DNA of 64,000 nucleotides, from positions 372,001 through 436,000 of the forward strand of contig JADJVA010000006.1 of NCBI GenBank assembly GCA_016716765.1. Reading direction: 5' to 3'. Shown piece after piece: positions 16,706 through 25,999 of the stretch. Within the stretch, counting starts at the first letter, position 1, and each line of letters begins with the position of its first letter. The notes under the pieces are model-generated. The model made no database searches, was not told the DNA's origin, and saw only the letters and a list, made by a program, of their open reading frames with translations. The DNA comes from Bdellovibrionales bacterium (GTDB taxonomy: Bacteria; Bdellovibrionota; Bdellovibrionia; Bdellovibrionales; UBA1609). Position numbers and translations under genes: made by a program.

Positions 16706-18013
16706 TTACTTTTGAGTGGCCGATTGCTTGGCAATGATGTCGTGGCCGAGCCACCACACAGGCTCTCGCGGGCTCCAGGATTCGGCGAGCATAATTTCTC
16801 CACAAGCGCGAAAAACGACTTCGCTCAGGAGAGAAGTCATCAAATGCTTAGGATCTTTGTGAAGTCCAATCAGGAAAGAACTTGCATCTCTCATCTGATT
16901 CATTTGTTCGAGGCCATTGTGTTGAGGCCAGTGCTCGAATTGACTCCACTTTTGAATCACCTCTGATTTAAAATACCTGTCCGTATAGCTCATTATATCG
17001 TCAAGATTATGATCGGTATTTAACAATTGACCGCAATCTTTGAGTATCTGTTCTACTGCGTGATTGCCTCCTCCTTCTTTTTGCAAAGCTCCGACGAGAG
17101 GATAAAGGGACACTTCCACGCCAAGAAAAATGGAAGAGGAGTTAGTCAATATTTCAGGAGCATTAAAAACGGATACCTTTACTCCCTGGCTAAAAGCTTC
17201 TCTCGCAATGTTTTCGAGTTGGATCTTTGAAAAGCCCTGAAGGTAAGGAGCGTAGGACTGCCACTGGTATTTTCCGCTCACGAGAACATCAGTGCCATGA
17301 TACCCGTAAGCGACGTAGGAGACGTGGTTCCCGGCCCTTTCACTTCTCTCTCTGATTCCCTGACTCAGATCAATGAGATGGTGAAGAGTGTTTCCCGTCA
17401 CTTCTTCAAAACTTGCGGCACAAAAGCGACCCATGTCAGTGTTCCAGAATTCTTCACTTGAAGCATAACGATCTCCCGCACCTTTGAAAACTCGATTCAT
17501 GGCTGGCATGACGATCTTGGCTCTGGGAACCCCTCCGGCCATTGTATGAACAAAAAGAATGTTGGACTGTGGTGGAATTTGCTTTTCAAGTTCGTGCATG
17601 AACTCGGCGACACGTCGTCGGAAGCTCTCAATTCCTGCCGCTCGGCTCTGTTCAATTTCATCGAAGTTAATTTTTCCTTTGTTCCACTCGCTCAGCTTGA
17701 GACCTTGAAGTTGATCAACAGGTCGACGGCCTGATTTGGCGGGCTCCAGGTCAAAGCCAGCTTCCAGGGGAACGTTTATAATCGATTGAGATTTTTCAAT
17801 GAGTTCTTGGGGAGTCAGAGCTCTTAGTTTTTCATTTTCATCGCGCCGACCAACCGTGGAAAAGATGACTTTCATTCCTGCTTTCTGAGCTTCTTCAACG
17901 ATGCCGTTCGCGTAGCCACGATTAAAAAGCTCACCAAATACGACCAGTACATCACCTTTCTTGTATTGATCTTTGGTAGGGGTTTGGCGCATCGGCTTAA
18001 ATTGAGCAATCAT
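16706..18013 (-). CDS. Conserved-looking cytoplasmic hypothetical protein, Rossmann-like N-terminus
   Basis: This 435-residue protein lacks a signal peptide or membrane segment. The N-terminus (KGDVLVVFGELFNRGYANG, then AGMKVIFSTVGRRDE) has the strand-glycine-loop-helix pattern of a nucleotide-binding Rossmann fold, resembling short-chain dehydrogenases. Later it has FVHTMAGGVPRAKIVMP and YVAYGYHGTDVL. I cannot assign a reaction. The start has GGAGGG a few bases upstream (reverse strand). It stands alone and converges on the membrane-protein gene. Confidence 0.75.
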   Translation of the reverse strand: MIAQFKPMRQTPTKDQYKKGDVLVVFGELFNRGYANGIVEEAQKAGMKVIFSTVGRRDENEKLRALTPQELIEKSQSIINVPLEAGFDLEPAKSGRRPVDQLQGLKLSEWNKGKINFDEIEQSRAAGIESFRRRVAEFMHELEKQIPPQSNILFVHTMAGGVPRAKIVMPAMNRVFKGAGDRYASSEEFWNTDMGRFCAASFEEVTGNTLHHLIDLSQGIRERSERAGNHVSYVAYGYHGTDVLVSGKYQWQSYAPYLQGFSKIQLENIAREAFSQGVKVSVFNAPEILTNSSSIFLGVEVSLYPLVGALQKEGGGNHAVEQILKDCGQLLNTDHNLDDIMSYTDRYFKSEVIQKWSQFEHWPQHNGLEQMNQMRDASSFLIGLHKDPKHLMTSLLSEVVFRACGEIMLAESWSPREPVWWLGHDIIAKQSATQK

Positions 18014-18406
18014 GGTCCCTCCTCTGGAGAACAGTAGAATTCACAGATTTGATTTTGAAAGGCCGACAGTAGCCGTCTCTTGGTGATGGGTCAAATTCAG
18101 GCTTACAGAGTTCAGAGTTAGGGCACTTCGTCAAGGATATCAGGAGCAAAAAGCATGGAACCTAACACAAATAAGACAGAATAAAAAAAATTCACACTTA
18201 ACCTTTTTTTAGGCAAAGAAAAATTTTTAATAGTATTCATTTCAAACCAAATAAAACTGATTATTCTCAGTTAGTTAGTTGTTTTTTAACTCTTGGTCAT
18301 TTTGTAAAATAGTCTGTCTTGTGGGCCCTTTTTACTGTGTTAAGAGATCGTATAGAACTTGCAAGGGGATAGCGGAGACTCCAAATTCTGGAGTGCAATC
18401 GAGGAG
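18014..18406. other. Intergenic A+T-rich region between divergent genes
   Basis: No credible gene is seen here. The stretch 18170-18320 is strongly A/T rich and includes TTAGTTAGTTG and TTTTTTAACTC tracts. It must hold the promoters for the leftward 16706-18013 gene and the rightward barrel gene of module 3. I could not single out a confident -35/-10 pair. Confidence 0.4.
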
Positions 18407-19699
18407 ATGAACCGTTTGAAAATATTAAATTGGCGGGTCTCCTTGGTTCCATTTTGGCTGGGGAGGCTGAACAATAGTACTGATACGGCCAAACGCATAA
18501 GGCAATCTTGGTTGGCTTTGGTGGCCTGTCTCAAATTTCTTTCTGTTTCGTTTTTTTCTTTTTCGATGTTGTTTGCAATCGTTTTTCTCTTCGCGATGAA
18601 TCTGACCCTCATGGCATGGGCCGAGTCCTCTGAGGGGATCTCCTCTTTGGTTTTTGAAGATCACAGTTTATCCCGTTTTCACGGAAAGTGGAATATTGAG
18701 GCTGGGGGGGAGACGTTTACTGAAGGAGTTGATCAGGGAACCCTCGTCGGTTTTGTATTTCGTTCCCGTTTTCAATACAGACTGACGGATCAATTTGATC
18801 TTTATGTCGATGCAAAATTGCAGATTCTGACTCGTCAAATTCAAGCTCGCTTTGCTGATTCAAGACAGACGGGTATCTTTCCTTACGAAGTTGTTGCTCG
18901 GTATCGTCCATCAGAAAAGGTCGAGTTGAAGGCGGGTGCCCTCAACATGGGATTTCTTGACGTGCCTCTCTTGATATCGAAAGAGAGATCATTTCCTGGA
19001 GCCTTTCAGAAAATCGGTTGGGGTGAGAGTAAAAAATATTTGAGGGCCGTCGCACAACAGAGCATTCCAACTTCTTCTTCGTTTGAATCGATGCGTTCTG
19101 AAAAGGAAAAGACTCCCTTGTTTACGACGGAGTCTTTGCAGGCTGGTGTGAGTCTTGGGGAAGAGATGATTGCTTCGGGACAGTTGACTCATTTTCGATA
19201 CAGTGATCTCCCATCTGTGGTGGCATTTGAAAGTGGAAAAATGGGGAACACGACAACGGGTGAGTTTCCTGCTAATAGCCGTTTTTTGTTTGGCTTTTCT
19301 GGATGGGTTATTGGGGGAGAATTTTGCCTGTGCAGAAGTCCAGGATCTGGGTTTCGTATTGGTGGTTATCAACTTGAAAATCAAGAGGCGGAACCAGCTT
19401 TTAATAGGGCTCAAGAGATTGTGCTTCGGGGAGATTTTGAGATTTCCGAAATTGTATTGAGTCCCTATTTGTTGAGATTTTTTAGTGAATCTGATGCCGT
19501 TCCAGCATTTTTTAATTCCGGATCAAGGGGGCATAACAATCGAAGGGGAGAGGGCTTGGGTATGGAGATTTTCTTTCGCCCTTACAATTTTCGTCTTGTT
19601 GGGGAGTATATATCGAGTGATGTGATCAATCCAAATTCCTTGCAACAAAGATTGAATTCGATCCAAGTAAGGCTGGAGACTCTCAATGTTGAATTCTAA
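18407..19699 (+). CDS. Putative outer-membrane beta-barrel protein, module 3
   Basis: The open frame runs from 18359; the ATG at 18407 (430 residues) follows CGAGGAG closely, and a hydrophobic signal segment (SMLFAIVFLFAMNLTLMAWA) ends near residue 70, so an even later start is possible. The mature part has alternating strands and ends VEF. It is not clearly homologous in sequence to the barrels at 6565 and 10802, but has the same position before a large lipoprotein and overlaps it by 14 nt. Function unknown. Confidence 0.6.
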   Translation: MNRLKILNWRVSLVPFWLGRLNNSTDTAKRIRQSWLALVACLKFLSVSFFSFSMLFAIVFLFAMNLTLMAWAESSEGISSLVFEDHSLSRFHGKWNIEAGGETFTEGVDQGTLVGFVFRSRFQYRLTDQFDLYVDAKLQILTRQIQARFADSRQTGIFPYEVVARYRPSEKVELKAGALNMGFLDVPLLISKERSFPGAFQKIGWGESKKYLRAVAQQSIPTSSSFESMRSEKEKTPLFTTESLQAGVSLGEEMIASGQLTHFRYSDLPSVVAFESGKMGNTTTGEFPANSRFLFGFSGWVIGGEFCLCRSPGSGFRIGGYQLENQEAEPAFNRAQEIVLRGDFEISEIVLSPYLLRFFSESDAVPAFFNSGSRGHNNRRGEGLGMEIFFRPYNFRLVGEYISSDVINPNSLQQRLNSIQVRLETLNVEF

Positions 19700-22100
19700 G
19701 CGGATTTTTTCTGGAGTCTTAGGTTTTTCCCTGCTGATGGGATTGACTTCTTGTTGGGAACCCACAAAACAGAATTCTCTTGTTGAGAAGGGCTTCTCTC
19801 ATTCAAATTTTTTAGTTAAATTGGTCGATGGAGACGCCTTGCCGACCGAAGAGATCACTCCGAATTGGCTCATTCCAAAATCGCGACACTATCATTTTTG
19901 GTCATGTTTGCGAAATCGAGCGACAGATCAGATTATCAGAGGGATTGGATTTACTGTCACTTCTGATGATTCCATGATCGAAGTTGTAACAGACAATGAG
20001 GGATGTCTTCATTGGCATGAAAAAATTGATTTCGATTATCTGGCTGAAGAGGCCTATTTGCAGCTCGAAAGAACTGTGTCAGGGACAGGCATCTATCAAG
20101 GTAAGCATAAGATCCAACTCGCTATCAATCCTTGGGTTGTTTCCAGGAAATCGGGTTTGAAGGAAGTGAAGTGGATCAGAGACAACCAAGGGACGGATAT
20201 TCCTGAGAGAATCAAAGTCATTGGGCACAATCAGGTCAAGTCGGTTCTTAGGGGGGCCTACAAAGGAAAAGTTCCGTCTGCGCAGGAGCGGCCAGATAAG
20301 CCATCTTCGCAAGCTGAGGTCCCCAAAAAGCTACTGTGGATGAACAGGGTTTCTTCAAATGTAAAGGAAACCAAACAAGATGGCCAGGGTGTTTGGCTTC
20401 AGATACAGTTGGCCATGATTCCCGTTATTCAGTTTAAGGACTTATCGGGTACCCCCAATCCGATCCCTCTGAAGGCGGGAAGATTTCGCGTGGATGCACA
20501 GATTGTTGCCACAAACCTTGGGGTCAATCGCGATGAGAATCTAATATTGACTCCTGATCTTCCTCCTTCCATCGGGGTAATTACAAACAATGACGGTATC
20601 TTGCGAGTTCAGTTTGACTCCATGATCACGAGGCGGGTGGCTCGTGGGAATATTCAATTGGCTTTACGGGTCACTCCGATTGATGGAGCGCCGGAAGGCT
20701 TAGGTTCTTTTGAAGGACTGTACGAGCTGAGTCCATTTGACAAACTGGAAAGCAAAAATGCAGACATGTTTATTCCCGCCAGCGTTTATAGAGAGGGCGA
20801 TGGTTTCGCCTACGAAAAGTTTTTAAAAAGCGCCGGTAATTTTGAAAAATTAGAGGCGGCTCGATCCGCTTTTAAAAGCGAGCCATTTGAATTTCCGAAG
20901 ATGCTGATAAAATTTGAGACCATTCGTCCGGGAGAGACGGCAACAACAAGAACGGTGGATTATTCTATTCAGGCCTGTGTCCGAAACACTCTGACTTCAT
21001 CCTTTGTAAAAGACGAGCTATTTTATGTCGATTATCTTACTGACAATAAGACTCTTGAATTAGAAAAGGATTTTTATACTCATGAAAATGAAATGAACTC
21101 TGCAGGCAATAAAGAATGGTGTCGACCCGATGGATCATCGCCCAAGTCTGGGCAGGACTGTAGGCCATTATCGAAAACCGATCAAGATGGCTGCCTTCGA
21201 ATCATGGGTCATGTGACTCACAAGTACTACAAGCCAGAAGAGCTGTTTTTTCCGACCATTCGTATTCGGCATGTGGCGAGCACTTATTCCAAAGAATTGG
21301 TTTTGGCGATTAATCCATGGGATTTGTTTGCGACTTTTGGACGAGACCGTCGTGAACTGACTGATGACTACGTGGAGGCATCAAAAAAGAGGGAAAAAAT
21401 AGCCTCTCTACTTTATGTTCCCGCGTTTAGCTATCATACTTTGCGTTTCCGCTACGAAATTGATGAGTTTATGAATCTTGTCGTAAAAAAAGTATTGCTA
21501 CTTAAGCTTGAACCTAAAGTCTTGAGGTATTCGAGTATTACCGATGGACGAAAAAATATTGGGCAATTGAGAGACGGAATCTATCTTCTTAAGTTGGCTG
21601 TTCAAAAGGACTACCTCGATCCGGCGGCTGAGGGAGTCGTTATTGGATTTGATCAGGACCAAAAGAAGACATACGTTGAAGCTCCCGAGAAGGCAAAGAC
21701 TCGTGAATATATCAATGGCATCAAGAAGCTGGTTCGTGTTCAAAATGGAGAAATCATTACTCCAGTTGAAATAGCAGTCCGTGATTTGCGGTTATTGAGA
21801 ATTCGCTCAAACATGTTGATACAACTTGAAACGATTGATGAAAAAAAATTAATTATGTCCGCAATTATTCATGCTAACCTTAAAAACCATATTGCCAAAG
21901 GCAATGTCGGAGGGGTTGTCCGAGAACAAAGGGATAAATTGCTGAAGGACATGACGTATTCTCTGAGTTCCTTCCTCTGGGCAGGAAGACAACAGGGAAA
22001 CCTATCAGTTCCCAAAAAAACGAGGGAAACCTGCCAGATATTTATCAGACCACTTCCAAAAGGTATCTTGCTGAGATCGACCATCTCGGGTCTGGTGTGA
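19686..22100 (+). CDS. Large lipoprotein, module 3, first segment (frame broken)
   Basis: The ATG at 19686 lies inside the last codons of the barrel gene. The lipobox is LLMGLTSC. The frame runs 804 codons, but its last residues (after SVPKK) look out of frame. Beyond the A7 run at 22014-22020 another frame reads sensibly (NEGNLPDIYQTTSKRYLAEID) into the next segment. I infer one original gene from 19686 to 23895, about 1,400 codons, split by two indels. The protein looks beta/alpha mixed, with paired cysteine patches (SCLRN, DCRPLSK). No known domain recognised. Confidence 0.65.
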   Translation: MLNSKRIFSGVLGFSLLMGLTSCWEPTKQNSLVEKGFSHSNFLVKLVDGDALPTEEITPNWLIPKSRHYHFWSCLRNRATDQIIRGIGFTVTSDDSMIEVVTDNEGCLHWHEKIDFDYLAEEAYLQLERTVSGTGIYQGKHKIQLAINPWVVSRKSGLKEVKWIRDNQGTDIPERIKVIGHNQVKSVLRGAYKGKVPSAQERPDKPSSQAEVPKKLLWMNRVSSNVKETKQDGQGVWLQIQLAMIPVIQFKDLSGTPNPIPLKAGRFRVDAQIVATNLGVNRDENLILTPDLPPSIGVITNNDGILRVQFDSMITRRVARGNIQLALRVTPIDGAPEGLGSFEGLYELSPFDKLESKNADMFIPASVYREGDGFAYEKFLKSAGNFEKLEAARSAFKSEPFEFPKMLIKFETIRPGETATTRTVDYSIQACVRNTLTSSFVKDELFYVDYLTDNKTLELEKDFYTHENEMNSAGNKEWCRPDGSSPKSGQDCRPLSKTDQDGCLRIMGHVTHKYYKPEELFFPTIRIRHVASTYSKELVLAINPWDLFATFGRDRRELTDDYVEASKKREKIASLLYVPAFSYHTLRFRYEIDEFMNLVVKKVLLLKLEPKVLRYSSITDGRKNIGQLRDGIYLLKLAVQKDYLDPAAEGVVIGFDQDQKKTYVEAPEKAKTREYINGIKKLVRVQNGEIITPVEIAVRDLRLLRIRSNMLIQLETIDEKKLIMSAIIHANLKNHIAKGNVGGVVREQRDKLLKDMTYSLSSFLWAGRQQGNLSVPKKTRETCQIFIRPLPKGILLRSTISGLV

Positions 22101-22450
22101 CGCAAGAATTTCTTGCTAAGATGAAGGCTGAGGCCATTAAGGCCTATAAAACGAATGATGTTTCATTTATGCCGGTTGCTCCTTACGTAGATCTCGACTC
22201 CCTGCGGGATTTGGATTCGGGTATGGCGCCACGCAGTTTCTCTGGGCCGGTCACGCTCCTATTGAATTCTAATATGTCATATATCCGTCCTCTGGATAAT
22301 CTCGATGAATCATTCTGTGAGGAAACAGACGATTGTCGGGAAGTCAGCAAGACAATTGATGAATTGACAGGGGAGAGAAAGCGAAAATTGAGGATCGCGA
22401 TTATCGAGACTCACCTCTCTTCGGTTCAATCAGGCATCTCACCTCGATAA
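22097..22450 (+). CDS. Module 3 lipoprotein, middle segment (frame broken)
   Basis: The 117-codon reading frame, including FLAKMKAEAIKAYKTNDVSF and VTLLLNSNMSYIRPLDNLDE, continues the 804-codon segment after the frame change at the A7 run (22014-22020). It starts at a GTG only by convention; the frame is open further upstream and I see no reason for a separate start. It closes at 22450 while a different frame opens from 22360, so a second indel probably lies between about 22400 and 22445. Confidence 0.45.
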   Translation: MTQEFLAKMKAEAIKAYKTNDVSFMPVAPYVDLDSLRDLDSGMAPRSFSGPVTLLLNSNMSYIRPLDNLDESFCEETDDCREVSKTIDELTGERKRKLRIAIIETHLSSVQSGISPR

Positions 22451-22473
22451 ACGTAGATGCAATTCTTCAAAGG

Positions 22474-23895
22474 ATGACGGTTCTGGAGGAGGAGTATCGC
22501 AAGAACAATACAATTTCGAGTCTGCTGTATAATTTTATCAATCAAACCGGACTTGATTATGTATCGCTTGGAGATATTCCATTACAGCGATTCGACCAAG
22601 AAAAGTGCTCATCCCTGAGAGAGTATTCAATCAACGAAGAAAAGTGTTTGGTTCCGGCGCCGGAGGCCTCAACTCCTCTTGAGAATTTTCTTTCAGATCT
22701 GAACAATCAAAGAGCAGACACTTACTATCAAATGCCGGGCGAAAATGTCGATAGAAGTGACATTGAAAAATTGATTGAGACCGGTGAGATTGATCCTCGT
22801 GTCGACTCTCGATTTTGTGATCTCTTTGGACGACAGATGAACAAGCTTTGGAAGGAATGGGATCCGCGCGGGTTAACTGTGGTCGCGGATTGGTTGAAGG
22901 GGATAGGCGGAGCCTGTGTGGATCGGCAAAGAAATCATGACGGGGTTTCTGTCGGTGTCTTTTCGTTTGGGAAAAGATCACCTGGACTTATTTTTGAACA
23001 AAAATTGAAAATTCTGAAGACTGGGAGGTATCGGTTTAAGGGTGGCAAACCCATGAATATCAGTGTGGGTGTCAATTTTGGAGTAAATTACAACAAGTCA
23101 TTTTCTGGAGGCTGGAACTATAATATTTTTGGTGAAATTCCAATTCTTGGATCTATTCTCAGGTTTTTTTCTTTGAAAGAAGAGAGAACTCGTTCAAATA
23201 CAAATGGGACGTCAGTTGGAGAAGGGGCTTACCTTGCTATGCAGGAAGCCACAATGGATGTTGAAATTCTTGAACATGAAAAATGCCTTATTGTGAGGCC
23301 ACATCCGGATCTCGTAACATCGATCGTAGATCGTATGAATTTTAGTGTTAAGGATGTGGCGATGAAAATCCGTGATCGTGTAAAATTTAAAATGGGACTT
23401 TCCAAATTGGACCATGGAAAAACAATGGATCTAGGGGGCGATGCTTCTGAAAAAGAGCTGGTGTTGGGTCAGTTCCTTCGGGGGATCATGCTTTGTGGAG
23501 ACAAGAAAATCAAGGAGCCCACCCCTGTTCGAGAGAAATATTACTATTTTAGCCAGCATTTTACAGAAGGGGATCTGCTTGATAGTGCCGATCTCTACAA
23601 TCACCCCTGGTTGCTGGCCTTGCGTGGCAAAAGGGATTTTCAGGGATTTATGGCGGTTGTAAAGGCGGTTCCTTACAATTGGAATTTTTCTGAAGTCGCG
23701 AAGACAGAAGGTTGGTCAATTGACCATATGATAAGGTCTTATCGGCAGGTTCATCCCACTTTTCCAGGCCTCTACTCAATCTTAGAGGAAGAAGGAAAGG
23801 CGGCTCTGTATCCTTTGAACGACAAACCCGCCGACTCTTTTCGTAACGGAGTCTTAGATGGGAAGAAGAATGCCGAAGAAAGAAAAGATCCTTAA
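22474..23895 (+). CDS. Module 3 lipoprotein, C-terminal segment (frame broken)
   Basis: The 473 codons from the ATG at 22474 have no convincing ribosome-binding site of their own, and the same frame is open upstream to 22360 with sensible residues (GSIRHLTSINVDAILQ), so this is most likely the tail of the 19686 gene. It contains a Gly/Asn/aromatic-rich stretch (SVGVNFGVNYNKSFSGGW) and a helical C-terminal half. There is no signal peptide on this piece. No recognised domain. Confidence 0.55.
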   Translation: MTVLEEEYRKNNTISSLLYNFINQTGLDYVSLGDIPLQRFDQEKCSSLREYSINEEKCLVPAPEASTPLENFLSDLNNQRADTYYQMPGENVDRSDIEKLIETGEIDPRVDSRFCDLFGRQMNKLWKEWDPRGLTVVADWLKGIGGACVDRQRNHDGVSVGVFSFGKRSPGLIFEQKLKILKTGRYRFKGGKPMNISVGVNFGVNYNKSFSGGWNYNIFGEIPILGSILRFFSLKEERTRSNTNGTSVGEGAYLAMQEATMDVEILEHEKCLIVRPHPDLVTSIVDRMNFSVKDVAMKIRDRVKFKMGLSKLDHGKTMDLGGDASEKELVLGQFLRGIMLCGDKKIKEPTPVREKYYYFSQHFTEGDLLDSADLYNHPWLLALRGKRDFQGFMAVVKAVPYNWNFSEVAKTEGWSIDHMIRSYRQVHPTFPGLYSILEEEGKAALYPLNDKPADSFRNGVLDGKKNAEERKDP

Positions 23896-23904
23896 GAAAT
23901 ATTT

Positions 23905-24462
23905 TTAGTATCGAATTCGCGCCTTGCCGTGGCTGGGGCTGATGGCGTTTTCAATTTCTGGTGAATTCTCAGGCGATTTAGGTCGAGAAAATGTTTTGTG
24001 AAAGAACTCGATGTCCCAGCCTCCGTTTACTTTAGTGAAATCTCCAAAGACTTGCACGCGGTAAGAAGTGCTGGAATTTTCGCGCGACTCCTCTCCCAAA
24101 AATACGGAGGGTCTAGGTCCAGAAACTATAATCACTGACTGATCAATCGTAGAAATCTGAGGATTGAGACCGCTGTTCAATGAAGAAGAGACCACGGAAA
24201 AAAACGAAACGCCAGATCGATCTATGTAGTCAAGTGTTACATCATGGTTCCAGATACTCCCGCCGGGACCGGTATAGGTCGGAGTGCTGGCTTTGATGTT
24301 ATTGATGGGTATGGTAGGTGGGGGTTCGGGAACAGGCTCGCCTTCTTGCCGTTGAGCGAGGTTAGTGTCTGAGTCTTTTGACTTGTCTCTTGAGCAGCTG
24401 GAACCAAAGAGAATGACGAGTCCGAATGTTGCTATAAGGCCGAAGTTAAGTGCCCCTTTCAT
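23905..24462 (-). CDS. Small lipoprotein of unknown function
   Basis: The frame is open from 24519, but the ATG at 24462 gives a clean lipoprotein signal (GLIATFGLVILFGSSC) and has GGGGGAC upstream, so I choose it (185 residues). After the cysteine comes a charged linker and a Pro/Glu-rich segment (EGEPVPEPPPT), then a compact domain with no motif I know. It converges on the module 3 lipoprotein, with 9 bp between stops. Confidence 0.65.
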   Translation of the reverse strand: MKGALNFGLIATFGLVILFGSSCSRDKSKDSDTNLAQRQEGEPVPEPPPTIPINNIKASTPTYTGPGGSIWNHDVTLDYIDRSGVSFFSVVSSSLNSGLNPQISTIDQSVIIVSGPRPSVFLGEESRENSSTSYRVQVFGDFTKVNGGWDIEFFHKTFSRPKSPENSPEIENAISPSHGKARIRY

Positions 24463-24640
24463 AAAAGTCCCCCCGGAAAATAGTCTAAATGGGATACCGT
24501 CGCTTGTGCCACGGCTCATGGTTTACCCCAAAAAGAAAAAGCTGGAACAATGAAGACAGTGTGCATATCTGGGGACAAAAAAAGAGCCTGTAACCTCCTG
24601 TTTTGACTGAGTGGCGATGTTGAGGAACTAACTAAATGTC

Positions 24641-25999
24641 TTATTTTTGGACAATTATGCTGCTAAAGAGCTGGGAGAGGTGAGCGACAATTCTTTTGCT
24701 TGCGCCTCCTTTTTGAAGGACTTCGCGTGCTATCTGTTTGCTGATGAGAGCGTGGGATTCTGGTATTGAAAGCCAAATCTTTAGTTTTTGGGTCCATTGC
24801 TCAGTGGATTCAATCACCTCAACCATTTTTAAGCCGTCGACATCAGCAAGCTTTTTGCTAATGTCGACGGCTGGGATTTTCTTAAATTCGATGGCTTCAC
24901 GGTTGTTGTGATGATGAGGGCCAACAAATGTGAGTGACCCAGATCCCAATGGCTCCATCACACTATGGACGGAGTTTCGAAACGAGCCGCCGACAAAAGC
25001 GAGATGACCCCAAGAGTAGAGGTCAGCTAAAATCCCAAGTTCATCTATCAGGAGAACAGCATTTGGTGTCCATTGGTTCGCCTGAGAGTAGCGCAGTGAT
25101 TGCAGGCCGAGTGCTGAAAGGCGATGTTCCAAATTCGCAAGGTGCTTATTTGTGGGCTCATGTGGGGCAATCATCAGCCTCAGCTGGCCGCTCTCAACAA
25201 ATGGGCATAGGCTCGCAAGAAGAACCTCTTCATCTTCTGGCCAGGTCGACCCAGCAATGAGCACGGAGTCTCCAGCTGTCGGTTTAAACTCCAATTTAAG
25301 GGCGTTGGGGTGAGCCAGACGAAAGTGAACCTGATCGTACCGAGCATCTCCCGTAACATAATGTTTGTTGTTGTTGTGTTGAGTGATCTGACTCAATTGA
25401 TCTTGGTCCTCCTGGGTGACCACGTGAACCTCATCTAGAAGTGGAATGAGAAGTCGCAAGAGTTGTCTGGAAAAAAAGGACTTCATTTTTTTTTCGGAGA
25501 AGGTCGCGCTAAAGAGCATCGAGGGAACTTGCGCTCTTCGGCACTGAAAGAGCAGCTCTGGCCAAAGGTCCGTGCGAGCAATCAGAAGAATTTTTGGTTT
25601 CCAAAGCTGAATAAAGCTTTGAGTGGCCGCTTGAGTATCCAAGGGGAGGGGCTCATGCCAGTCGACATTTTTAGTGGTTGCAATGTTTTTAAAGTGGCTT
25701 GGAGAGAAGTAGGTCACCAGAATCGGAACATTTGGTTCACGCTCTTTCAATTCGCGAATCAGGCTTTTGGCATATTCGAATTCTCCAGATGATGCGTGAA
25801 TCCAAACTGGTTGTACTTTTCCCATCCATTGAGGCTTTGGGCGTCTTGAGCTCTCTTGTCGAAGGCGAAAGCTTCTTCGTATTTTCGGTGAAAGCCAGAG
25901 TCCAAAAGTAAAAAGGATCGTCAGCATCAGAGGGACGGCTAGCCAGCGATAGAGCCACAAAAACAGAAGAAAAAACGGACTGATTTTTTTCTTAATCAC
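24641..25999 (-). CDS. waaA: 3-deoxy-D-manno-octulosonic acid (Kdo) transferase
   Basis: This enzyme transfers Kdo from CMP-Kdo to lipid A precursor on the inner face of the inner membrane, the first step of LPS core assembly. The 452 residues include an N-terminal membrane anchor (LFLWLYRWLAVPLMLTILFTFG), the GT30 motif HASSGEFEYAKSLI with the likely catalytic glutamate, IARTDLWPELL, and C-terminal nucleotide-binding motifs IAGSTWPEDEE, APHEP and FVGGSF with EPLGSG. It starts with GTG overlapping the stop of the glycosyltransferase gene by 4 nt, so the pair forms an LPS operon. Confidence 0.93.
   Translation of the reverse strand: MIKKKISPFFLLFLWLYRWLAVPLMLTILFTFGLWLSPKIRRSFRLRQESSRRPKPQWMGKVQPVWIHASSGEFEYAKSLIRELKEREPNVPILVTYFSPSHFKNIATTKNVDWHEPLPLDTQAATQSFIQLWKPKILLIARTDLWPELLFQCRRAQVPSMLFSATFSEKKMKSFFSRQLLRLLIPLLDEVHVVTQEDQDQLSQITQHNNNKHYVTGDARYDQVHFRLAHPNALKLEFKPTAGDSVLIAGSTWPEDEEVLLASLCPFVESGQLRLMIAPHEPTNKHLANLEHRLSALGLQSLRYSQANQWTPNAVLLIDELGILADLYSWGHLAFVGGSFRNSVHSVMEPLGSGSLTFVGPHHHNNREAIEFKKIPAVDISKKLADVDGLKMVEVIESTEQWTQKLKIWLSIPESHALISKQIAREVLQKGGASKRIVAHLSQLFSSIIVQK

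Noticed and set aside
16706..18013. Assignment as a short-chain dehydrogenase
   Set aside because: The N-terminus is only loosely Rossmann-like; I did not find the catalytic Tyr-x-x-x-Lys in a convincing place, so it stays hypothetical.
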